A DNA stretch of 64,000 bases. Source: Pseudomonas fluorescens (lineage in GTDB: Bacteria; Pseudomonadota; Gammaproteobacteria; Pseudomonadales; Pseudomonadaceae). The translations under genes were made by a program, and so were the position numbers. Position 1 is the stretch's first letter. Each line of letters begins with the position of its first letter. The notes under the pieces are model-generated. The model worked only from the letters and a program-made list of their open reading frames with translations. It made no database searches and was not told the DNA's origin. Shown in pieces: positions 37,069 through 43,770 of this stretch. The stretch is from the NCBI RefSeq assembly GCF_001902145.1, contig NZ_MRST01000019.1, positions 1 through 64,000 of the forward strand. Reading direction: 5' to 3'.

Positions 37069-37101
37069 TCCGATAATCGACTGAGTGTTCGATTATCGAA
37101 C
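37069..37101. promoter_or_regulatory. Twin PcaR-type operators upstream of pcaI
   Basis: Two copies of the core CGATWATCG lie at 37071-37079 and 37090-37098, with centres 19 bp apart. The second is a perfect 15-bp inverted repeat, GTTCGATTATCGAAC. PcaR is known to bind sequences like GTTCGATAATCGCAC. The same 19-bp spacing recurs upstream of pcaR. Confidence 0.82.
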
Positions 37102-37164
37102 CGATTGTTGCCTAGCTAATCTTCTGTTCGAACGCCATCCAGAGGTGGCAGGCGCCGAGCCCTT

Positions 37165-37264
37165 TGTAGGAGCGAGCTCGCTCGCGAAAAACTCAAAGGC
37201 GCCGCGTTCATTCAGAAAACACGCGTTATTGTTGACGTTTTTCGCGAGCAAGCTCGCTCCTACA
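37165..37264. repeat. REPIN, GTAGGAGCGAGCTTGCTCGCGAA family (copy E)
   Basis: Inverted REP pair with the common spacer (CAAAGGCGCCGCGTTCATTC ... GCGTTATTGTTGACG). One base differs in the left REP (GCTCGCTCGCG). It lies between pcaK and the pcaI promoter. Confidence 0.95.
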
Positions 37265-37285
37265 TGTTCAAACTGTACTGGGGCT

Positions 37286-38626
37286 TCAGGTCGCATCGGC
37301 ATGGCTGACCATGCCCTTGATCACCACCGCTGCCGTGGCCAATGCCGCCGGAATCACCAGTGCTGTAAGCACCTGCTCGAAGTTCCAGCCCAGGCCCAGC
37401 AAGGTCGCGCCCATCCACGCCCCTAGTATCGCGCCGAAGCGACCGATGCCGAGCATCCACGACACTCCGGTGGCACGGCCCTGGGTGGGGTAGAAGCGTG
37501 CCGCCAGGGACGGCATCGCCGATTGCGCACCGTTGACGCACATGCCGGCGACCAGCACCAGGGTGGCCAACAGCGTGATGTTGCCCAGACTCTGCCCGAC
37601 CGCGTAGGCAAACACCCCGGCCAGCAGATAGAAAGTGCCGATCACTTTGTGCGGGTTGAACCGGTCCATCGCCCAGCCCACGCCCACTGCACTCAATACC
37701 CCACCAAACTGGAACAACGCGCCGATAAACGCGGCCTGCTCCATGCTCGCGCCGCTGTCACGCATCAAGGTGGGGAGCCAACTGGTCAGCAGGTAAACAA
37801 TCACCAGGCCCATGAAATACGTGAGCCACAACAGCAAAGTGCCAGCGCTGTAGGTGCCCGAGAAGATCACCGCGAACACGTTGCGGGCCTTGACGGTTTT
37901 TTGCTCCGGTACGCTGAAGTGAGTGGCCTGGGCAACGATGTTTGGCTCGATAGGGGCCAGGGTCTTGCGTACCTTGTCGGTGCCGCGATTGCGTACCACC
38001 AGGTAACGCGCCGATTCCGGTAGCCATACCAGCAACACTCCCGCCAGGATCAACGGCAGGATGCCGCCGATCAGCAACAGGCTGTGCCAGCCGAAGGCCG
38101 GGATCAGCTTGGCCGAAATAAACCCACCACCGGCCATGCCGAGGTTGAAGCCACAGAACATGCTGGTCACCAACAAGGACTTATGCCGCTCGGGGGTGTA
38201 TTCAGACAGCAAGGTGGTGGCATTCGGCATGCCGGCGCCCAGGCCCAGCCCGGTAAGAAAGCGCAGCACCAGTAGCTGATCGACATTGGTGCTGTAGGCC
38301 GACGCCAGGCTGAACGCACCAAACACCAACACCGCGCCGACCAGCACGACTTTGCGGCCAAAGCGGTCGGCCAGCGGGCCGGAACCGAGTGCGCCAAACA
38401 CCATGCCGATCAACGCGGCGCTCATCACCGGGCCAAGGCTGGCGCGGTCGATGCCCCAGTCCTGGGACAGTGCCGGCGCGATAAAGCCCATGGCGGCCGT
38501 ATCGAGGCCGTCGAGAAAGACAATCAGGAAACACAGGATCACCACGCGCCACTGATAGCGCGAGAGTGGCTGGGTGTTGATAAAGGACTGTACGTCCAGG
38601 GTGGTACCTACAGAAGGCTGATTCAT
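37286..38626 (-). CDS. pcaK: 4-hydroxybenzoate/protocatechuate transporter (AAHS MFS)
   Basis: A 446-aa, 12-helix aromatic acid:H+ symporter. It imports 4-hydroxybenzoate and protocatechuate and helps chemotaxis to them. The start MNQPSVGTTLDVQSFINTQP is taken at 38624-38626. AAHS motifs: VVILCFLIVFLDGLDTAAMGF, GMVFGALGSGPLADRFGRK, TGLGLGAGMPNATTLLSEYTP. It lies just downstream of pcaR on the same strand. Confidence 0.93.
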   Translation of the reverse strand: MNQPSVGTTLDVQSFINTQPLSRYQWRVVILCFLIVFLDGLDTAAMGFIAPALSQDWGIDRASLGPVMSAALIGMVFGALGSGPLADRFGRKVVLVGAVLVFGAFSLASAYSTNVDQLLVLRFLTGLGLGAGMPNATTLLSEYTPERHKSLLVTSMFCGFNLGMAGGGFISAKLIPAFGWHSLLLIGGILPLILAGVLLVWLPESARYLVVRNRGTDKVRKTLAPIEPNIVAQATHFSVPEQKTVKARNVFAVIFSGTYSAGTLLLWLTYFMGLVIVYLLTSWLPTLMRDSGASMEQAAFIGALFQFGGVLSAVGVGWAMDRFNPHKVIGTFYLLAGVFAYAVGQSLGNITLLATLVLVAGMCVNGAQSAMPSLAARFYPTQGRATGVSWMLGIGRFGAILGAWMGATLLGLGWNFEQVLTALVIPAALATAAVVIKGMVSHADAT

Positions 38627-38771
38627 TATTTTTATTCCACACCGATGGCGGGCTGACGACCTGGGGCCGTCATTCTTATTGGGCAGCTCCTCAGAGCGCT
38701 GCCGCACATTAATAAGCCAAGGGAAACACCGTCAATCGAGCCAGCCGGGATCTGTGCGGTCACCGAACAGC

Positions 38772-39614
38772 TTAGGCAAACAGTTGCGCACTCAGCTCAC
38801 GGCTGGCGCTGAGCATGCTCGGTAGAAAGCGCTGCTCCAACTCACTGCGGCTGACCCGAGCGGCGTGAGTGCTGACATTGAGCGCGGCCAACACCTGGCC
38901 GGACGCGTCATACACCGGCACCGCGATGGAACGCAGGCCCTGCTCCAGTTCCTGGTCGACAATGCACCAGCCCTGCTGGCGTACCTGTTGCAGGCATTCG
39001 AATAACGCTTGCGGCGTGGTCAGGGTGCGGCTGGTCTTGGTTTGCAGGTCGGCATGGTCGAGATAATCCTGCAGCGAGGCATCGTCGAGGGCGGCCAGCA
39101 GAATGCGGCCCATGGACGTGCAATACGCAGGCAAGCGCCCGCCCACCGACAGGTCAACCGAGATCAGGCGCTGGGTGGTGGCGGAACGGGCGATATAGAG
39201 GATGTCATCGCCTTCCAGGGTAGCCATGTTGCAGGCTTCATGGAGCTGCTCGCTCATGCGGTCCAGGTAAGGTTGGGCCGAGACGGCCAGCGGTGTGGAT
39301 GACAGATAGGCATGGCCGAGGGTCAGCACCTTGGGCAACAGCGAGTAGGTGCGCCCATCCGTGGTGGCGTAGCCGAGCTTGATCAAGGTGTGCAGGCAGC
39401 GGCGCACGGCGGCGCGGGGAATTTCGGTGCGGTGGCTGATCTGGGCGATGGTCAGGTGACGCTTGCGCTCCTGGAACGCCTGCACCACGGCCAGGCCACG
39501 GGCCAGGGACGTCATGAAATCCGGATCACCGGTGAATGCCTGGATGCGCTTGGCCGGTGAAGCCACGATCGGCGGCGCCACTGATGCAAAGGAGTTGCGC
39601 AATTGATCGTTCAT
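38772..39614 (-). CDS. pcaR: IclR family activator of the pca regulon
   Basis: A 280-aa regulator that responds to beta-ketoadipate and activates pca genes. The winged helix is MTSLARGLAVVQAFQERKRHL and ISHRTEIPRAAVRRCLHTLIKLGY; the effector domain contains YCTSMGRILLAALD and GLRSIAVPVYDASGQVLAALNV. The ATG at 39614 is chosen over an upstream ATG because a conserved N-terminus begins there. It heads the minus-strand pca cluster and has its own pair of PcaR-type sites about 95 bp upstream, fitting autoregulation. Confidence 0.93.
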   Translation of the reverse strand: MNDQLRNSFASVAPPIVASPAKRIQAFTGDPDFMTSLARGLAVVQAFQERKRHLTIAQISHRTEIPRAAVRRCLHTLIKLGYATTDGRTYSLLPKVLTLGHAYLSSTPLAVSAQPYLDRMSEQLHEACNMATLEGDDILYIARSATTQRLISVDLSVGGRLPAYCTSMGRILLAALDDASLQDYLDHADLQTKTSRTLTTPQALFECLQQVRQQGWCIVDQELEQGLRSIAVPVYDASGQVLAALNVSTHAARVSRSELEQRFLPSMLSASRELSAQLFA

Positions 39615-39707
39615 TTCAACGGGCCTTCTCTTGTTATCACCACGGGAGGGTTGGCGGCTATTACAAGCCGTGCCGGCCGCCCTGTACAAGTCAGCGCCGG
39701 CAACATT

Positions 39708-39741
39708 GGGCGATTATCGGACAGCCATGCGATTATCGCAA
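39708..39741. promoter_or_regulatory. Twin PcaR-type operators upstream of pcaR
   Basis: CGATTATCG occurs at 39711-39719 and 39730-39738, centres 19 bp apart, within GGGCGATTATCGGAC and ATGCGATTATCGCAA. This is the same core and spacing as upstream of pcaI. Confidence 0.8.
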
Positions 39742-40175
39742 TTTGGCCGGCACGGGTGCAGATCCCGCAGTCAACGCTTCAGATTTACGTGATGTCGCCA
39801 AAAGTGTAGGCATTTACCCTGCCGTCAGAATGAATACAGATATGAAGATGACGCTGTTCACAAATACGACGGCGATATGTAACAAAACCCAAGCACGCCG
39901 TTGACGCTTTTTAACTTCATGATGATAGTGTTATTCAAATGCGCCGCTATAATGCAACCTGTGCAGAGGTCAGCCTGGTATCACTATCGGGAGGGGAGCT
40001 CACCAGGCATTGCAGGCTGCAGGCAACGCCGGTCACAAGTACTCGCTTAAAAGAACGGCCCTCAGGCCCGTATACCAACTTGAACGGTTCTACTGTTCTA
40101 TTTGGAATCGCCCCGAGCACGACTTTCAGGCATGACTCTGCGCAATCAATAAACTCAACTCAATTAGGTAATACT
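39742..40175. other. Gap between pcaR and the small GTG-start gene
   Basis: No convincing gene. A perfect -10 box TATAAT lies at 39948-39953 with no good -35, about 220 bp before the small gene at 40176, implying a long leader if used. The leader contains CTGCAGG/CCTG-like repeats but no riboswitch I recognise. Confidence 0.4.
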
Positions 40176-40376
40176 GTGACGAAAGATGAACTGCGCGCGG
40201 AACTTGAGCGCCAGGAGCAACGTTACAAGGACGTCTACGGCGGAGAAGTCACCACCTACGCCGCGCAACCTGAGCCGGAACGCAAGCCATGGCGCAAACG
40301 AGCCAGCCTGCTGGACCAGGCATTTGCCCAGGAAATCCAAAAGATCGAGCAGGAACTCAAGACCGAGGAGCCTTGA
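40176..40376 (+). CDS. Small conserved-looking hypothetical protein
   Basis: A 66-aa charged protein read from GTG at 40176: [20 protein letters not shown], then [20 protein letters not shown] and a C-terminal helix [17 protein letters not shown]. No in-frame ATG lies nearby; an upstream ATG at 39939 would add 79 residues with no protein-like character. The part from the GTG on has a normal soluble, helical composition. No domain is recognised. It lies 315 bp upstream of the phosphate transporter gene. Confidence 0.55.
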   Translation: MTKDELRAELERQEQRYKDVYGGEVTTYAAQPEPERKPWRKRASLLDQAFAQEIQKIEQELKTEEP

Positions 40377-40691
40377 GCGCTTCGGTCGAGTTCAACGCCT
40401 TGCAGTCGCGGCTGGTCAACCACTGGTTCAGCGGCCGCTGGTCAGTAACCTACAGCCACCCACGAAATTTCATACAAATGTTTCAGCCATGACGTTTTCA
40501 TGACGAAAGCCGGTCTTTGGCGGCCTGCGCTTTATAAATCAAAGACTTGCCAAAGCCCCGAAAACCCTGGGATGCGTGCGTCTTGCCGCGGTTTTTTCCA
40601 GGAAGATTGTTACCGATGAGCAGCTAATGCATCGATTACTGATGTTTTCTGGCATAATCGCGCCCCCTTACGACCGGGTCAGAAAACCTTC
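40377..40691. other. Gap upstream of the phosphate transporter
   Basis: No gene seen. It contains the 11-bp direct repeat described next and a -10-like CATAAT about 40 bp before the transporter start. Confidence 0.4.
40488..40505 (-). promoter_or_regulatory. Possible Pho box (minus orientation) upstream of the phosphate transporter
   Basis: CATGACG occurs at 40488-40494 and 40499-40505, an exact 11-bp period. On the minus strand this reads CGTCATGAAAACGTCATG, matching the GTCAT core of the Pho box twice. It points away from the transporter gene, so its role is uncertain. Confidence 0.35.
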
Positions 40692-42167
40692 ATGATCGAT
40701 TTATTCAGCGGACTGGATGCTTGGGTTCTAGTGAGCCTGTTGCTCGCCCTGGCCTTTGTCCTCGCCTTCGAGTTCATCAATGGCTTTCATGACACCGCTA
40801 ACGCGGTGGCCACAGTCATCTATACCAAAGCCATGCCGCCGCACCTGGCCGTGTTCTTCTCCGGGGTGTTCAATTTCCTCGGCGTATTGCTCGGTGGTGT
40901 CGGTGTCGCCTACGCCATCGTGCACTTGCTGCCGGTGGAGTTGCTGATCAATGTGAATACCGGCCATGGCTTGGCAATGGTCTTCTCGTTGCTGGCGGCG
41001 GCGATCACCTGGAACCTGGGCACCTGGTACTTCGGTATCCCCGCCTCCAGCTCCCACACCCTGATCGGTTCGATCCTCGGTGTGGGCCTGGCCAATGCAT
41101 TGATCAACGACATCCCCCTGGCCGACGGTGTGAACTGGCAGAAGGCCGTGGATATCGGCGCGTCGCTGGTGTTCTCGCCAATGGCGGGCTTCCTGGTCGC
41201 CGCACTGGTGCTGATCGGCCTGAAGTGGTGGCGCCCGCTGTCGAAGATGCACAAGACTCCGGACCAGCGCCGCAAGCTTGACGACAAAAAGCACCCGCCG
41301 TTCTGGAACCGCCTGGTCCTGGTGATTTCGGCCATGGCCGTGAGCTTCGTGCACGGCTCCAACGATGGCCAGAAAGGCATCGGCCTGATCATGCTGGTGC
41401 TGATCGGTATCGTGCCGGCGCAGTTCGTATTGGACCTTGGCAGCACCACTTACCAGATCGAACGTACCCGCGACGCCACCCTGCACCTGAACCAGTTCTA
41501 CCAGCGCAACCACGAGACCCTCGGTGAGTTCCTGGCCCTGGGCAAAAGCGTGAAGGATGATCTGCCGGGCAAGTTCCGCTGCAACCCGCAGCAGACCGAA
41601 CCGACGATCAACGCGCTGCTGGGCACCCTCAAGGGCGTCTCGGACTATCACTCGCTGACGGCCGACCACCGTATCGAAGTGCGTCGCTACCTGCTCTGCC
41701 TGGATGACACCGCGAAAAAGGTCGGCAAGCTGCCAGGCCTGGACTCCCGTGAGAAGTCCGACCTCGACAAGCTGCGCAAAGACCTGACCGCCACCACCGA
41801 GTACGCCCCGTTCTGGGTGATCCTCGCGGTCGCACTGGCCCTGGGCCTGGGCACCATGGTGGGCTGGAAGCGCGTGGTGCTGACCATCGGTGAGAAGATC
41901 GGCAAGCAAGGCATGACCTATGCCCAGGGCATGTCGGCACAGATCACCACCGCCACCATGATCGGCTTCGCCAATATCTTCGCCCTGCCAGTTTCCACCA
42001 CCCACGTCCTGTCTTCTGGCGTGGCGGGCACCATGGTTGCCAACAAAAGCGGCTTGCAAGGTGGCACCGTCAAGACCATCCTGATGGCCTGGGTATTGAC
42101 CTTGCCAGCGACCGTAGGCCTCTCGGCCGGGTTGTTCTGGTTGGCATCCAAGGCTTTGGGCAACTGA
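40692..42167 (+). CDS. Low-affinity inorganic phosphate transporter (Pit family)
   Basis: A 491-aa membrane protein, close to E. coli PitA in length. Both Pit signature repeats are visible: FEFINGFHDTANAVATVIYTKAM near the N-terminus, and VSFVHGSNDGQKGIGLIMLVLIG in the centre, plus GIPASSSHTLIGSILGVGLANA and FALPVSTTHVLSSGVAGTM. It takes up metal-phosphate with protons. A large hydrophilic loop (residues ~240-370) separates the two halves. A strong terminator follows 19 bp after the stop. Confidence 0.92.
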   Translation: MIDLFSGLDAWVLVSLLLALAFVLAFEFINGFHDTANAVATVIYTKAMPPHLAVFFSGVFNFLGVLLGGVGVAYAIVHLLPVELLINVNTGHGLAMVFSLLAAAITWNLGTWYFGIPASSSHTLIGSILGVGLANALINDIPLADGVNWQKAVDIGASLVFSPMAGFLVAALVLIGLKWWRPLSKMHKTPDQRRKLDDKKHPPFWNRLVLVISAMAVSFVHGSNDGQKGIGLIMLVLIGIVPAQFVLDLGSTTYQIERTRDATLHLNQFYQRNHETLGEFLALGKSVKDDLPGKFRCNPQQTEPTINALLGTLKGVSDYHSLTADHRIEVRRYLLCLDDTAKKVGKLPGLDSREKSDLDKLRKDLTATTEYAPFWVILAVALALGLGTMVGWKRVVLTIGEKIGKQGMTYAQGMSAQITTATMIGFANIFALPVSTTHVLSSGVAGTMVANKSGLQGGTVKTILMAWVLTLPATVGLSAGLFWLASKALGN

Positions 42168-42183
42168 TAGCCAGCCGGCAATA

Positions 42184-42219
42184 AAAAAGGTGCGATCCGC
42201 GAGGGTCGCACCTTTTTTT
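42184..42219 (+). terminator. Rho-independent terminator after the Pit gene
   Basis: Stem AAGGTGCGA (42187-42195) pairs with TCGCACCTT (42206-42214), followed by a run of T to 42219. A residues before the stem could make it bidirectional. Confidence 0.93.
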
Positions 42220-42239
42220 ATTCAAAGCGCACCGCAGTC

Positions 42240-42604
42240 CACCTGTGGAAGCTGGCTTGTCGGGTCGCCGCATCGCTGCGAAGGCGGCCTGAAAGCCGAC
42301 CAGTATCTCGGATCAGACCGCGTACATATCCGTTCCTGCGGTAATGGCTGCTATTGGTTCCGCTTTTACAGCGGGTCACTTTCGAAAAGCGCGAAAGTAA
42401 CCAAAGCGCTCTTGCCCCACCACTCGGCACCTCGCCCAGGCTCGGTGTGCCCGTAATCCGCCAGCGTGGTTTAACGGGGCGCCTGAGATCAAAAGCAGAT
42501 CAAGATCAAGAGCGGCTCGCTTCGCATCGTGGTTACCGTCTGCTGTTACAACCCACAAAGTTGTGTGGATACCTATGCTCATCGCAGGCAAGCCAGTTCC
42601 CACA
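42240..42604. repeat. Decayed Pseudomonas interspersed repeat plus a solo REP
   Basis: No gene. Segments such as TTTTACAGCGGGTCACTTTC, AAAGTAACCAAAGCGCTCTT, GCACCTCGCCCAGGCTCGGT and CGTGGTTTAACGGGGCGCC match a longer repeated sequence I remember from many Pseudomonas genomes, apparently with an internal deletion. An inverted repeat CACTTTCG..CGAAAGT lies around 42378-42394. A single reversed REP (ATCGCAGGCAAGCCAGTTCC) ends it at 42581-42604. Confidence 0.5.
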
Positions 42605-42635
42605 TTTTTTTACCTTCTGCCATTAATTAACAGCC

Positions 42636-42662
42636 AAAAAAAAAGGGCGACCGAAGTCGCCC
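42636..42662 (-). terminator. Terminator of ccoM (minus strand)
   Basis: Perfect stem GGGCGAC (42645-42651) / GTCGCCC (42656-42662) with a CGAA loop; nine A residues at 42636-42644 give the T-run on the minus strand. Confidence 0.9.
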
Positions 42663-42697
42663 AAAATGCCTTGCGTGCTCATGTAACCCGGAAAGAC

Positions 42698-42814
42698 TTA
42701 AGGTTTTTTACGCTTGTTCGCGTCTTTCCAGATAAAAAATCCAAACCCTACAAAAAACAGCACCATGAGGCTAACAGTCAGCACTCCGGCGAAAACCACA
42801 TTATCGAAAAACAT
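42698..42814 (-). CDS. ccoM: Cytochrome cbb3 oxidase small subunit CcoM
   Basis: A 38-aa single-span membrane protein: MFFDNVVFAGVLTVSLMVLF, then FVGFGFFIWKDANKRKKP. The FFDNVV start, single helix and WKD-x-NK-rich end match CcoM, the extra subunit found in the P. stutzeri cbb3 oxidase. It is preceded by a very strong AGGAGG ribosome site and followed by a textbook terminator. A perfect ANR/FNR box lies 65 bp upstream, fitting low-oxygen induction together with the oxidase, which is not encoded in this window. Confidence 0.85.
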   Translation of the reverse strand: MFFDNVVFAGVLTVSLMVLFFVGFGFFIWKDANKRKKP

Positions 42815-42879
42815 GACCGGCCTCCTGCACTTGCCCTGTTGCGATAGGGCTAAGTTAATGGAGAAGGCGCAGTGGGAAA

Positions 42880-42893
42880 TTGATCAGGATCAA
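42880..42893 (-). promoter_or_regulatory. ANR/FNR box upstream of ccoM
   Basis: TTGATCAGGATCAA matches the consensus TTGAT-N4-ATCAA perfectly. Its centre is about 72 bp before the ccoM start codon, which leaves room for a class II promoter (site centred near -41). Confidence 0.88.
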
Positions 42894-42932
42894 TGTCGCC
42901 CACAACGGGGCGTAAAGAAGGGGAATAACTGA

Positions 42933-42952
42933 CCTGCATCAATGGATGCAGG
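42933..42952 (-). terminator. Hairpin after the 49-aa protein gene
   Basis: CCTGCATC (42933-42940) and GATGCAGG (42945-42952) form a perfect 8-bp stem with an AATG loop, just past the stop of the minus-strand gene at 42958. Only a weak T-run follows. Confidence 0.5.
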
Positions 42953-42957
42953 GCGTT

Positions 42958-43107
42958 TCAACGCTTTTTCGGCTTGTTCTTGGGCTTGCCCAGGGGCATG
43001 GCTTGTTCAAAGGCTTGGCGCACTTCATTCAAGCGTTTGTCATTGAGGTCGTGCACGCGCTTGGCACGTTCGGCGTTCAGGTCGATCAGCTTGTCGTCAT
43101 CACTCAT
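42958..43107 (-). CDS. Small basic hypothetical protein
   Basis: A 49-aa protein: MSDDDKLIDLNAERAKRVHD, then a helical middle and the Lys-rich end KPKNKPKKR. The acidic start and basic tail suggest nucleic acid or ribosome contact, but no family is recognised. The ATG at 43107 is the first plausible start; upstream in-frame sequence is not protein-like. It lies between two other small minus-strand genes. Confidence 0.6.
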   Translation of the reverse strand: MSDDDKLIDLNAERAKRVHDLNDKRLNEVRQAFEQAMPLGKPKNKPKKR

Positions 43108-43208
43108 GGCTTGGCTTACGTCGTGGCGGGAATGCCTCAATAATGCGGCCTGCCCCGCCCGACGGCAATTAAGCGGGCGACAAAATGTAGGCCGTCGACC
43201 AAAAACGA

Positions 43209-43550
43209 TTAAACCTCGATATCCACCCACAGGCCCTGGCGCGGCGCGTCTTCGATCAGCGGCGCCACGGGCACGGTGTTGTCAGCGTTGAGCAAGTCGC
43301 CGGGAATCGGCAAATGCTGCGCCGAGTCGTCGTCGGCTTCACGTCGACGTTTCTGCTGCTCCTGCTGGCGACGCTGCTCTTCACGCAGCAAAAAAGTCGA
43401 TTGCTCGGCATCGCCTTTTTTCAGGTCGATCGTGCTCTCGTTGGAGCCCGGTTGAACGGGCACCACCGGCGGAATATCCGGTTTCTGGCGTGCCGGGTCG
43501 AGTTGCGACGTGACCGGCACAACACTGACGGGCAGCATGGGTGGCAGCAT
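43209..43550 (-). CDS. Hypothetical protein, Pro- and Gln/Arg-rich
   Basis: A 113-aa protein from ATG 43550, behind AGGAG. A Pro-rich N-terminal part (LPPMLPVSVVPVTSQLDPAR, IPPVVPVQPG) is followed by a charged coiled region REEQRRQQEQQKRRREADDD and a C-terminal end QGLWVDIEV. I recall homologues carrying the label aspartate-semialdehyde dehydrogenase, but the protein has neither the length nor any motif of that enzyme, so the name should not be used. It is divergent from rapA. Confidence 0.65.
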   Translation of the reverse strand: MLPPMLPVSVVPVTSQLDPARQKPDIPPVVPVQPGSNESTIDLKKGDAEQSTFLLREEQRRQQEQQKRRREADDDSAQHLPIPGDLLNADNTVPVAPLIEDAPRQGLWVDIEV

Positions 43551-43770
43551 GATAATTATTCTCCTGATCAACAGGCTTGTCGGCGGGTGGCAGGGCGACT
43601 TGAGCACCCGCGTGCCAAGCTGTGACTCAGTCGACACTCTCAAGTGCCCGCCACCTGTCGATTCAATTTCCGCCTGCCCGTACAAACAGCGTAGTTTTTG
43701 TCAGAGTTCTTGGGCGCCGGGCCGTGTTCCGTTAACATAGTCGGCTTTTTCACGGCGGGAGTCAGGCAGC

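Noticed and set aside
39939..40175. Upstream extension of the small 66-aa protein to an ATG at 39939
   Set aside because: The added 79 residues overlap the TATAAT box and have no protein-like character; the GTG at 40176 starts the convincing part.
43209..43550. Aspartate-semialdehyde dehydrogenase label for the 113-aa protein
   Set aside because: No NADP-binding or catalytic Cys motif and a third of the needed length.
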